Below, in pieces: positions 1 through 53,066 of a DNA stretch of 64,000 nucleotides. This DNA comes from Seriola aureovittata. Lineage: Eukaryota > Chordata > Actinopteri > Carangiformes > Carangidae. Location: positions 18,793,501 through 18,857,500 of the forward strand of contig NC_079373.1 of the NCBI RefSeq assembly GCF_021018895.1. Reading direction: 5' to 3'. The position numbers and the translations under genes are program-made. The notes below the pieces were generated by a model. That model had not been told where the DNA came from. It worked only from the letters and a program-made list of their open reading frames with translations, and did no database searches. Each line of letters opens with the position of its first letter. The first letter of the stretch is position 1.

Positions 1-2103
1 ATTTATAATTCCCTGTTTTATTTCAAAATTTTTTCCTTGTGGTCCAATTGCCCTTGCCTCTCTTATGTATTCAATATCAACTGGGTTTGCTGCTTCCTGT
101 TGGAGAAAGCGTCATTTAACTCTTTGAATGAGCCAAGACTAAAAAACTTACGATAGTATTAAACACGTTTGAAATTGTGAAATGAGCTATATGTCTGTGA
201 CACGGCAGGTTCGCATTGCAGTATCTCTTAAAAACTGCACGGTCCGTAAAAAAGAAAAAAATTCTGAGTTCTTACAAGTTATGAAGAGAAGAGGCAAAAG
301 GTGCAGTTATTTTCAGTCGTGGGGTGGGGGGGTCGTGGGAGAAGAAACAAACAGAGGAGAGCAGACAACTCCACGTCAAACAGCAGCTGGACACATGTTT
401 TACTCAATACAGTCCGCATTGTTTGTGCATTGTTCATGCACTGTATTGATCAGCTGACAACCGTCATTACAGCAAGTCCCTTTACATCACAGACAGTTAT
501 TTTACAGAGCAGAGCCACAGCTCTGCTTTTTATTCCTGCTGCTATCATATGTATAAATCTGACCACACCAGCTGAAATGTATAATATAATAATACTGTAT
601 AATAATATCACAATTATATTGTTTTCACATTATCATACAGAATATATTGTACACTATATGAAAATACAGCATATATTGTGAAAACTAATCTTATTACCAT
701 ACATTTATATATTGTTATTTTAAGGCCATGTATATATTTTTCTTCCTCAGTTTTCCTTCGCGTGTCTGTCTGAGCAACCCATCTACCCAACGTCAGCGAC
801 ACAAGTGGTCCTTCGTTTATCTTTCAGTCAACGTTAATGATTTCCATTTTCATCCAATCTTCTCCTCTCCTCTGTCTCTTTTTGTCCTCCAGCCTTTTTG
901 TTTCCTGTGGAGACCCCAACCCTCCTCTTTTTTGCCTTCATCGTTCATCCCTCTCATCCTGAACACGAGATGAAGGGGCGGACCCACAAAAGCAATCCCC
1001 GACAGACAGGAAAAGGAAGACGCAGAGCACAGAATCCACATCTCATCCATATTAACAAGACACACAGGAACATACACACACGTCCCCACATGCATGGTCA
1101 TATGTAAGCACCGAATGGCATGAGAACAAAAGTGCTCCCTGTTTTATAAAACCTTAATGTCAGCCTGTCAGACAAAGTGGTAACCATTTAGAGGCTCCCC
1201 TGGAGGTGGCACACACACAAACACACAACTACACACACACACAAAAACACCTTGAGACAGTGTAAATCTATTGCCTGAAAAGCAGGTGGCCAGAGAGATT
1301 TTCCATGTCTTTCAAAAAAATAAAAACCACCCCAAGTCAGTCCCTGTAATTGCCAACCCCCCTCCCCCCGACACACTCCGTCAACTATTTAAGCTGCAAT
1401 TTTAGTGATTTGCAGGCAAAGAAAGAAAGGTGCAGAGGCAAACATTTGCTGCTCAGTCACAGCCTTTCACTGAGGCTGAGGAAATGTAATTACTTCCTCT
1501 ACAGAAGATCCAGCTCCACATCTTCCCACCCCTCTTAACTCCTGATTTTCTTGCGTTTCCTTCAATCAACTACTGGCCTGTCTTTTGTCTGTCCTCTACA
1601 TGTTTTTAATTTTTTTATTTTTCCTACTTCCATCAAATGTTGCCAGTTTAACACTCCCTGTGGTTCCTCTCTCCTGCTACCGCTTTCTGTATCCATTTGG
1701 CAACAAACAAGAGAGGCGCTGGACGTATTTACAAGGCTTTTATCAGAAGCCTTTACTCACACCAAGGATGCCACTCTCTCTCTGTCGCTTGCACTTGTGT
1801 TTGTGAGAGAAACAGAGAGATGAAAAGTGACTTTATTTGACAGACGACTGTCATTTAGAGACCCAACATGCGTGCAGGTCTTATAAAAGTCCTCGTTAAA
1901 TCAATTTACGCAGTAAGCAATGTGTATGTATATCTATATATTTATATATAGATATATATATCTGTGTGAGTGTGTGTGTGTGTGTGTGTGTAACCTTACT
2001 GGGCAGCTTTACAAAACATTAGAGGAGCTTAATAGAGGAGGCAAACTCTCCCTCTGTCCCTCTGACCCATATTACAGCACATTAAACACACTTAAACATC
2101 CCC

Positions 2104-2106
<3 letters not shown>

Positions 2107-2157
<51 letters not shown>
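2107..2157. repeat. (TC)n microsatellite
   Basis: About 25 uninterrupted TC units. A short (TG)10 tract lies at 1971-1991 just before it, after an ATATATCT-rich stretch. Confidence 0.97.
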
Positions 2158-2164
<7 letters not shown>

Positions 2165-3840
2165 CCTCTAAGACACATACACATCCAGTGTGTAACTTAT
2201 CTCAGGCTATCAGGCCTGGAAACACAGACTACAGCTTTGACCTTTGGCACTGACATTTTGCAAGTGAAGGAAAGCTCTCACTGGAGCAGCCTCACATTAC
2301 GTCGCTTTGCATTTCCTCGAGATCTCGGTGCCGTATGAGCAGCCAAGTCTGGAGGTCTGCGAGACATAGTATACTACGTACACACACATGCACACTCAGG
2401 TCAAGAATTGCTGGAACAAAGAGAGCTAGTAAATGGGCATGTAAATTATAGATGGAGAGAGATGTGGCTATAGAGCCGAACAGAAAGATCTTAAGGGTGA
2501 GCTGTGTTGACATGCACACACACGCACACACATTTGAAAGGCTACAACGTAGTGCTTGTTACCAATAGAGCGGTGTTATAGACAACCATAAATGGATCCC
2601 AGTCTTATCCTCTCAAGATCATAAATCCAAATAAGCACCTCCTGTAGCGGGCCAATCCTATCTCCTATACTGTAATTGTGATGATTTACAGCGTGTTTAC
2701 CATCCAAGTATGAGCACAGTTCATCTAAGTGATCATTATTTGATGCAATCCAAATCCATCACTCGTTGTTTAGGGAGCAAATGACAAAGCGAGGCCATTA
2801 AAATTCATAAAGAGCGTGCCATAAACTTTCTGACACATTTTCAGTGACTTCAGCAGAATGCTTACAGTGCAGCTGAATATTTGAGCTTCAGTGCACGAGA
2901 CTGACTCATCCTGAGAGCCGCTTTTCATTTGACTGCTACAGAAGAGGAGTCCTAACGCTATCAGGCAGGTTTAGAGTTTAGAGGAGGGCCGTTCAGAAAC
3001 ACCCCTGCCGACTTCCCCTCATGACTCTTATCTCTTCAAGCACATTTCCTAAAGCCTTCGCTTAAATCGATTTTGAAGACGACTGCATTTTATAGAATGA
3101 GATGTATCGTCCTCTTTTCTTTGCTGTTCCCCCCGTGGCTATAGTCGACAGCCGCACAGCAATATCGTAACAATTTAGGTTTTAACTTTTAACTTCGTTT
3201 AAACTCCTGCAGCTACAGATTGTGTCTGGCCAAGTACATGTATGGTGTATTAGAGTGATGTTACACTCCCAATAACATTGTTACTACTGCACATGCAGGT
3301 CAGAAATCAGTTGGACTGTGATATGATACAGGAAAATATAATCTCTCAGCACTATCAGGAACACCATACTAATACTGGGTAGGGTCCTCCAGTTGCTCTA
3401 AAACCGCCTCGGTCCTTCACGGCCGCAAGATGTCGGAAACTTCTGCTCCATGTTGACATGATTGAATCACATCATTTGTGCAAATTTGTCAGCTTGTTCA
3501 CACTGCCAAACCAGTTTGAGAGACTTTTGCTTTGTGACACGGAGCATTATCCTGCTGTATGTAGCCGTTAAGAGGTGTTAAACTGTGGCCATAAAGGGAT
3601 GCACATGGTCGACAACAACACTCAGATAGCCTGCGGCATTCAAAACAATGATTGATTGGTATTAAGGGGCCTAATGTGAGCCAAGAAAACATTCCCCAAA
3701 CCATTACACCACCACCAGCCTGGACTGTCGACACAAGGCAGGTTCATGGATTCATGCTGTTGATGCCAAATTCTGACCCCGCCATCTGTGTGCCTCAGCA
3801 GAAATCCAGATTCATCACACCAGGCTACGTTTTTTTTCCA

Positions 3841-3882
3841 GTCTTCAACCTGACGTGAACCGTCTTCAACCTGACGTGAACC
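3841..3882. repeat. 21-bp tandem duplication inside the Tc1 remnant
   Basis: Two exact copies of a 21-bp unit (GTCTTCAACCTGACGTGAAC plus C) at 3841-3861 and 3862-3882. In the minus-strand frame this repeats VHVRLKT twice. It is a local duplication after insertion of the element. Confidence 0.95.
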
Positions 3883-4095
3883 TCAGGGCCCAACGTGTTG
3901 TGCATTCTGAGATGCTCACCATCGCTGTAAAGAGTGGTTATCTGAGTTACCGTAGCCTTTCTGTCAGCTCCAACCAGTCTGGTCATTCTCCTCTGACCTC
4001 TGTTATTGTGGATGGTGTTCCCATCCATAGAACGGCTGCTCACTAGATGTTTTTTTGCACCATTCTGAGCGAACTCTACAGTCCACATCGAAGCA

Positions 4096-4145
4096 ACTGA
4101 GATCACATTTCCTCCCATTCTGATGGGAGGAAATGTGATCTCAGT
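4096..4145. repeat. Perfect 23-bp inverted repeat with 4-nt loop
   Basis: The left arm is 4096-4118, the loop TCTG is 4119-4122, and the right arm is 4123-4145. The arms are exact reverse complements (ACTGAGATCACA... and ...TGTGATCTCAGT). The palindrome sits inside the Tc1 remnant, and related elements do not have it at this place: there the sequence continues past CCCATTCTGATG into transposase coding. It looks like a local fold-back copying event. Confidence 0.95.
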
Positions 4146-6069
4146 GAAGCTCCTGACCTGTACCTGCAGGATTTCATGCACTGCACTGCTGCCACATGAT
4201 TGGCTGACTGGATGACTGAATGAATAAGCAGGTGTGATAAAGGTGCTCAGTGAGTGTCTCCGGACCACAATCAGCATGGATATTTAAAATCGGGTCCCGG
4301 TCGGGTGCCACTTCCTGATTAAAGTAAAACAACATTTAGAATAAACTCGAATCTTACTTATTGTTAACTGTCTAATTCATCTGAATTCACTCCACATACA
4401 GCACCTTCGCAGGGACTTCCTTTATAGCTCTGGGTAATGATCCTATCTAGCAGGCAGAGACGTAAAAGCTTTTTTATTATCAAAATACCAATAACTAGAC
4501 CTGATACAGCTCATTAATCTGTGTCCGTCCACGGCCCTCGCTCTTCAGTGGTTTTGGTCTCTTTCAACATCAAACATTCCGCACGGCCAAGCACGCAGTG
4601 AACATTTAATTGATGCGGATTGTTTGCCTTCGTGGCCTGATTATTCAGCACTTCAGGTAGTTGTACCAATAAACGAGTCTCAGGCAAGATACTACTTCAA
4701 GGTAGACAGTCTGTCAACATGAGTGGCAAGTACTGGGGTAGGGACCCCATCGAGTGAGGCTGAGGGAGGAGGGGCTGATAATAAATTGCCTGTCTCAAGG
4801 CCAAACGATTAGTGGTGAATCTTGAGAGTTTTAAAAGTGTCTTCTTTTTTTTCTACTTTACTGACATAGACAGAAAACGGCTTCATATCATTTGTGTAAG
4901 AGAGATAAAAGAGCGCAGCACAGGAGAGGTGTTTCTGACTGCTCCTTGTAGTTTCACACCCTGAGACACAAACTCTTATTGTCAATGCTTTCTCATCAAA
5001 TTTTGGAATTAAAACCTGTTGTCCTGCAGAGAACAGACAACCACAAATAAGCAGTTGTGTATAAAATCAACATTTCCTGAGTGTAGCAGGCCCCTCACCC
5101 CAATTATCCCTTCTAAGCATGAGCTAGCAAGATATTTCTCTTTGTAATCCGTCTCCGCAGACATTCAGATCAGACTGTAAACATTTGCACACAGAGCTTA
5201 GTACAGATTTGGAAAGCTGCGTTGTCAAAAAATTATGACAGCAGTTTCTTTTTTTTTTGGAGGAGGAGGAATTTTGATAATAATCCCCATTTGGACCGCT
5301 TGTTGGAACCAACAGGAGTTTGGCATCTCACCACACAGTTGGAGCAATTTTTTTCTCTGCAGGTTCTGGAGTAGCCTGAAACTTCTCTGTGAGTCTAGAA
5401 TTGCTGTACTTAACCCTAAAATCCAGCCACTGTCAGGGGAGCCGAGAGTAAAGCTTGAGATTGTCTCAGTGGTTTACTGCAGCACGTACCAAGTGTGAAT
5501 GATCTCTGGCAGTGGTCCAAACTCTGTCTCATGTTCTCCTGTTTGATATCAGTGTCTGTTTAATTTGACATCTCTCAGGATTAACACTGTCGCAGAAATA
5601 AATCCTGGAGGAGGAGGTTAAATTGCATGATGTATTCACAATATATTTTGAACTGGAAACAATAATAAAATTCACTGTAGTGGGCGGGGTCACGAGGTGA
5701 AGCTGTAGATGGGTTTCAGTTAAAAGGAAAGTTTTTAAATGATGAAATCTGACCCCTCTGCATCAGCCCATTTCATAAAAACCTTCACCTGTATGCAGAT
5801 TCTGTTTTGCTTCATCCCTAATCTCTTTTCCATTATGAAAGGAGGGTGCTGTTTTTTTTTTTTTTCGAGCACTAATCAGTGGGTGCACAGAGAAAGGAGC
5901 CCAATGTGTTTGATGATAATTAAGATCTGAAGAGTGATTGTTGCAGTGCTGATGAGCTCCTCCACACACATGAGCAATCAGTGGTGTTTGTGTAACAAAC
6001 AAACAATACTTACAATACATAACTGTTTTTTAGGAGTGCCTACATGAATTTTTATATTTCGTCAACTTT

Positions 6070-6680
6070 CACTTTTACTCCGCTGCATTTCGTAAATAAA
6101 ATGTGAAAATTTTTACTCCAATACGTTTCCCCTAAGCATCTTCATGACTTTGTTCCTTCAAAATAAAATAGGAAGGAATTTGGTAGCCTGATGATGTTGG
6201 ACTTCAGCTCAAGAAGAGCGGGATTGAATTCTCGTAGTTTTGAAAACCAAATTCTGTTGAAGATGAACGGCAAATGTTCTCAATTTAAAGTAATGACTGA
6301 GTTGTTACTGTAGGGAAGGAAGGGAGGAGGGAAGGAGGAAGGGAAGGGGGAATCTCTCTCTCACCCCCAACTTTCCTGTCTCTCTCTTACTGCTACTTTA
6401 ATAAAGGCATAAAAAAGCCCCAAAAAAATAACTTGGGAGAGATGTGCTCCATTTTTAAGATAGTGCTTGCTTTTTTATTAGCAGCATTTATTTGTACTAT
6501 TACTTTCATTACTTACATTTAATATCAGGAAATTACTTTTTATACTCAAGTACTGGAAATATCAGCTACTTTAGGACTTTTACTCAAGTAATATTCTAAA
6601 AACCAAAGTTGTTTTCTGGTAAGATACAGTATCTGTACTTTTACTTATTTCTGGCTTTCAGGAATTTCATCCCTCCCACT
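6070..6680. mobile_element. Teleost inverted-repeat element (ACTTTTACTCAAGTA family)
   Basis: A/T-rich sequence with phrases typical of a very common short fish element: CACTTTTACTCCGCTGCATT near the left, ACTTTTACTCAAGTAATATT and CTGTACTTTTACTTATTTC to the right, ending TCCCTCCCACTGTA. A second, clearer copy lies at 55275-55440. A GGAAG/GAGG-rich patch (6313-6350) interrupts it. Boundaries are approximate. Confidence 0.5.
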
Positions 6681-6819
6681 GTAAGCAATAAGCCTCATTG
6701 TTGCTTAGTCAGAGGGATGTGGGTGAGGGAGGGTGAGCATGTTTAGGCATCACATTAACATTCGGTCCAGAGTGGTGAGACAGAAAAGAAGACAGAAAGC
6801 AAAAGAAAGAAAGACTCAC

Positions 6820-47839
<41,020 letters not shown>

Positions 47840-47853
47840 CCTGGCTCAAACAT

Positions 47854-49520
47854 CCTCCGGTAGCCGCCCGGTAGATAGTCAAAACGGGTCCGGAAGGTGG
47901 TTGTTCGGCGCTGCTGTGTTTTATTTCTGGCTGTCCTCGGCTGTACACTGACGGGCTACCTCCTCCCCCCCTCAACCCTGGTCACAGCGACGGCATCTCA
48001 GCCTGGCAGCCTGCGTGTAAACAGGGTGTGTGAACTACAGCCTCGAAGCGCGTCTCATTCCCGCGGATCCACGGGGTGACAGCGGTGCCAAACTCGTCGT
48101 ATCCTCAGATCTGGGTCCAAACACCTCTCTGGCAGTCATTGCTTATGAATGCAAGCCGGTTTCTCCCTTTCCCTATGAATAGCGTGGCTTATAAACAGGC
48201 TTCTCCTGCTGGAGTTTTTTTTTTTTCTTCAGGCGGCTGGGGTTAGCAGGGAAAAGGCTGCAGATCAAAAGCCGCTAAGTTCAGTTAAGAGTGTGACCGG
48301 GGGAACAAAATAGCAGTCCGGCGATAATCTACATAAATCCCCTGTAGCTCAAGCCTTTGCACACCCCGACGCTGATTATTTTATCGGCTACTCAAGGATC
48401 ATCCTCCGACGTGGGTTTAACGCAAAGTGTCAAAGAGCAAGAAGAGAAATGTAGTTTCCATGTGGAAAGGTGATCGGACATCTCCACAGAGCTGCAACAC
48501 TGAACACCTCCTGCAGAAAGACAGTTTTCCTGCACAACAGACGGATGAATCAATCTTTCCAAAATGAGTACAAACGAAATAAAAGGGCCTTCAGAGAAAT
48601 ATATAGCAGTGAGTGGCAAGTAACCTGATCAGGGGAAAGGTTAAGGGGTGGTAATCAAACAAATGTCACAGCCCTCTGCGCTCCATCTATTGTTAAACAC
48701 GGCTGAAACTGAGACTGTGGCTTCCAATCGAGGGCAGCGGATTCAGATGGAGCGCGTTTTTTACTGAAGTCCCGGGAGAGGAGGGGCGATCAGCTGTCAT
48801 CCTCATACTCGGGCGGGTTTGAAGCCCCGCTACGACGAGTAAATATTAAACCGATGTAGATTAAAAACTGTGCAGGCTCCATGGCGGCGTTGCAACAAAG
48901 GTTTGACAGAAATACTCAGTTGTGACTTTCCGATTTGAGGTCCAGGGAACAGATGTCCATGTGCTCCGGTTGGTCCTCGCCTCACGGCAGGTGCATTTTA
49001 CCCAATTCTCCCAAAGTACCTGCGTTGTCCGAGTGCCCCGTGCGTAGGAGAGAGATCACACACAAAGACCCACATCCGGATGAAACAAACAAACACTGAT
49101 ATGTGGAGCTAGTAGCGGTGCACTGCCGTGTGTTGTTATTCTGTCATGAGCTTTTTTCCCATTAAAACGCCGCAATACCATCGTCCAACCCGCTGGTCAC
49201 CGCGCGCAGGGAGAAAAAAAACCCGGCTGAGCTCCAGGAAAGGTGCCGCGGAGAAACCAGCAACAAGCTGTGGCAAAACCAGGAGGGAACATGGTTTTGT
49301 TTTGCTACAATGAAACACGTAAGGGTATCTGCTTTCACTGCACAGCTCAGTACGCCCATCAATTGAGCATCTTAACGGTGCAGAGCAACCTAACCTGGGT
49401 GGCCGGGGAATGACAGGCCACGCGTCCAATTACAACCCCGCACAGGGCTCAGAGGAGGCGGGATGACAACGCTCGCTCTCACCGTCGCTTGGCACTAGTA
49501 CGATCCATCATCCAATAGCT
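47854..49520 (-). promoter_or_regulatory. Putative b4galnt4 5'UTR and CpG-rich promoter
   Basis: The stretch upstream of exon 1 is visibly richer in CpG than the rest of the window: CGGCGC and GCCCGG-type words at 47.86-48.07 kb, GGGCGGG near 48.8 kb, CCGCGCGC near 49.2 kb. Reading on the minus strand, an ATTGG (CCAAT box, 49512-49516) is followed about 50 bases later by CCCGCC (GC box, 49457-49462), a plausible TATA-less promoter core. No transcript start or splice site in the 5'UTR could be fixed. The assignment rests on position and composition only. Confidence 0.4.
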
Positions 49521-52500
49521 GAACGCACAGCCTGAAACTTGTTAAGCTTCTCTGTTCTGCCCTTTCCCCTGAATCCAAGGCCCCCTGCTAATTTGATAAA
49601 CAATGATTAGTCGTTTTTCAAGTAATGACGAAATAACTCAACTAACTGAAACACTAACAGTGCACAAAAGTAATTGTTTTGTGTAACTACTGTTGGGTTC
49701 GTTCATGTACACACGTTACATTTGTATTTAATTAATAAAAAAAAAAATTGTATTCCCTAATTTCTCCCAGGAACATTCAATCCTCAACCTAATTTTACAT
49801 CAAACTTTTAAATTCCTCAGTTGAAATATGTTCCTGAAAGCACCAGATGATAGATTTGACAGTGTTATTTGACATAATTTTGCCTTTTGCAAAACTAAAT
49901 GCTCTCCCAGCCTTCCCACACGAAGTTCACTCACAGTCCGGGGGGGAAAATCAACTTCAGTCTGATATTCAAGAGAAGATGGCAAATGATTCTATATTCT
50001 ATAAATTATTTTAATTTGTAGGCAAAAACATTCCCTAAACTTACCTTGCAGTTTGTTAATGACACATAATGTGGCCTGTGTGCTGTGTGTGGCGACACCC
50101 AGCAGAGGCACTCAGGAGACGCGCTTGACTGCCACCCTCTGGTCAAAGATGGAAGAGCAATGACTACACCAAGTGAGACGAGTGAGTCTTTACAAACCTG
50201 AGCATGAAGCAAGGTTTGGTCGTGTTTAAATCCTATGAGACAAAACACATGCAGAGAAATAACAAGTTTTTATGTGTTTATATTCCACATCTCCATCCAC
50301 AAAACTACTTTTGGACATAGCGCACAGGTTTGTGGTCACATCCACACATATTTTGCAAGACACCCACTCAGTCCTGAGAAGAAGCCTAATCAGGAATGGG
50401 AAATGAAAACACTTCTGGGGTGAGCAATGCATATGCAGGAGCTTTAAGATAAAAGAAAAGAAAAGAAGATGAAACCAAATGTGTGAATGAAGTAAAAATC
50501 TACCTCTTAATATATCATTGACTTTAGGGTGACAGAATGCATCCAACATGTGGATTATCCTAAGTTTAATACATATACAATCATCCTTGCTGTAGCCATG
50601 GTAAGCTGTTGATGCCAATATGAATCTAGATAGGAAGGATCAAAAGACACAAAACCTGGCCTATAAGAATATGACCTCAATTTAGTTTGTCCCAGCTGTG
50701 CCTTCAGAATCTGTCGGACCACAAACCATAATCCTTTGTCGTCCGTGGATTAATAATGTAATCTTCAGCGCAAACATGGAGCGTAAATGAAATGCTTAGG
50801 TATTCATCTGGGCCGTATTGAAATGAGTACTTAGCGAATGACCTCAGCCAAACATAATTTACACTGAAACAAAAACTTCATAGGATTCACCTTGCTTAGG
50901 CTGTTGCAGGGAAAACTGACGGTATTTCATCACACACACACTGGGTCTGAAAGTCATCCAAAGTGTGTAATCAAACAGTTTCATGTACTGTTTCTATTTT
51001 TTTTTTTTTTCCTTCTCTCTTGGATGGAAGACGTTATATCGGGCCTTTTGAGGTCCTGGTTCTATTGTTCTTTATGTTTGATCATCTGACCTGTTTTTGT
51101 CAAACTCAAGACAAATACAGCTCTCTTTTTCTACACAGTTAGTGTACCTGATGTTCTGTCTGTGTGCTCCTGTTTGTGTTTCATCCAAGGGCAGGCAAGC
51201 ATCCAAAGCACAGCAAGGGACCTGCACACTTTTAACTCACATTAAAGGTAGACAAAAAGCTTCACACACTGCATATGGCTCCATTTATTGGTGAGTAGCA
51301 CAAGGAAAAGGTGTAAATTGGGTAACAGAAAGGCTTTATATTATCTGCAACACGTTGGCATTCAGGCGCACGGCTTTTTCAGTTTCAAATTTATCTCTTG
51401 CCGTTTTCCCTCTGTCTCTCCTCTCTTTCATGCCTGTAGAAACATTTGGCACCTAGGTCCCACCCTCCAGGGATCTTCATGCCTGGATCCAGGAGGCGGT
51501 GTGCAGAGGAATGATACGGACAGAGGCTGTTCAAGGTGGGGGCTGATAGAGGTAGAGGAGCTGCTGCCTGCTGGGGTATAACAGACCATGCCCACAGGGG
51601 AGGAGTGAATGCCCAGCTGGCTGTGACGGGGTGTCAAAGTGTGGCACGGAAGTTATGATACCACTGAGCACAACCGAGGGGTAAAGCATCGCTGGTGAGG
51701 GACTCAGTATGCACAGAGCAGCATCTCAGAGAGTGTCATGGTGTTTGCATTTTGAATAGAGAAGATGTGATGCAGGCAAGTAAGAGAGGAGAGACTGGCC
51801 TCTATATCGGGGCTACCACAGCTTTAATCAGCAATTCACCTGATTCAAGACCCGCAGCTTCTTAAAACCTCTCTCCTTTGACTATTCCAGCACCTGCTTG
51901 TCGGTCTTTGTCTGTCTCTGCCCGTCTGTGTGTCCCTCAGCCTTCATCTCCTTCAGTCTCTCACAAACATCCAACCATCCATTTTCCTGGGCAGTATAGC
52001 AACTTGCAGGCTTTGATGAGAGGTCTGAGCTAAAATGTCACAGGGATTAAGGGGTTTTGCCTCCTCCATCCTGCCGGATCAGTTCTGGCTATACCCTCTT
52101 TGCCTGAGCCTCCTCCTCCCCGACTAAGTTTCTGGTCTGCTATGCCCTATTGAATTTCCTTCTGGGGAAATAACATTCCTCCATGTCTGCGGATGAGTAA
52201 GGAGGGAAACGGGAGATGGGGAGAGGTGACGTGAGGGGATGAGGAGGAATGAGGAGAAGAGACGAGCTGAGATGAAGAAATCAGGGGAGAGGAGATGATT
52301 CCAGTTTCTACATTGGATCCTCCTCAGCAACAAATGCATACGAATAGACATTTAGAGTACAAATACAGAGTAATGGTAAATATGTTTAAATAGTTATAGT
52401 TTCATATGCTAAAACTTTGAGAAATTGACTTGAATCATTTCTCCATTCAGCCCCGCTCACACACACACATACACACACAAACTCTGAGGACAGACACACC

Positions 52501-52667
52501 CGCTCTTCTGCAGCTGTTTCTTTCGAATAGGGTTAGACAGATTTGAAAATTAGATGTCTCCCGAGATGTGCAGCTAAGATAGAGCATTTAACAGCACATC
52601 GCTACAGCTGCTGCCATATTGAGTAGCATTGTGCAGGGTTTTCTTTGACTACGTCCACACAAAGCTA

Positions 52668-53066
52668 AGAATAACGTATGGTTCCCACGGGTCCTGGAAA
52701 TCCTTGAAAGTTTGTGAATTTGGAAAAAAAACTCAAGACCTTAACGGATTTTGACCCAAATAGACATGGTTCATTGAAAGTGCTTGAATTTATATATTCT
52801 GTGCAGAAACAGAAATGTGTGCAAGAGACCACATAGTCTGCCATCACTGTAGCACAGCACAAAAGAGCAGTGTTCACACATTCAAGCCTCTCTCTCTTTG
52901 TAATTGTTGTCAGTGAGCTTCTGTAAAGCGTTGGAGTTCTCATTATAAAAGTTAATTAACCTTGATCCGTGTCTCAAACAACGCTGTGTTCTGTCCTCAA
53001 ATTTTAGGGAATTGGGCTTTTAAGGTCCTTGAATTTTATGTTAAAGAATATGTGGGAACACTGATT
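52668..53066. mobile_element. Teleost short inverted-repeat element (GGTTCCCAC ends)
   Basis: The left end ATGGTTCCCACGGGTCCTGG and right end TGTGGGAACACTGATTA are inverted repeats of GTTCCCAC. CCTTGAAAGTxxxTGAATTT and GTGCTTGAATTT words inside are typical of an abundant fish element. About 400 bp, non-coding. The 92-codon minus frame over it is chance. Confidence 0.6.

Larger units (their letters stand above)
3342..4256 (-). mobile_element. Degraded Tc1/mariner-type transposon
   Basis: The minus strand reads as a broken Tc1-like transposase. Segments such as RGQRRMTRLVGADRKATVTQ (about 3.94-4.0 kb), STVQAGGGVMVWGMFSW (about 3.69-3.73 kb) and GYIQQDNAPCHKA (about 3.54-3.57 kb) occur in the family order, but frameshifts and a deletion between them remove much of the catalytic core. 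The ends are imperfect inverted repeats: GGTGT..ATA..GTGCT.AG.GAG read inward at 3342-3365 and 4231-4256. Full-length relatives are about 1.2-1.6 kb, so this copy is shortened. It is not active. Confidence 0.8.
1..6819 (-). other. b4galnt4: b4galnt4 intron 2 (part), no exon seen
   Basis: This follows the GTGAGT donor of exon 2 and runs off the left edge. I looked on the minus strand for the next conserved family segments (FEDWCG, NLHFPL) and did not see them. The stretch holds TG and TC microsatellites near 1.97 and 2.1 kb, a Tc1 remnant at 3342-4256, a short A/T-rich dispersed repeat near 6.07-6.68 kb, and otherwise non-coding DNA. Being an intron is inferred from the gene model. Confidence 0.6.
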
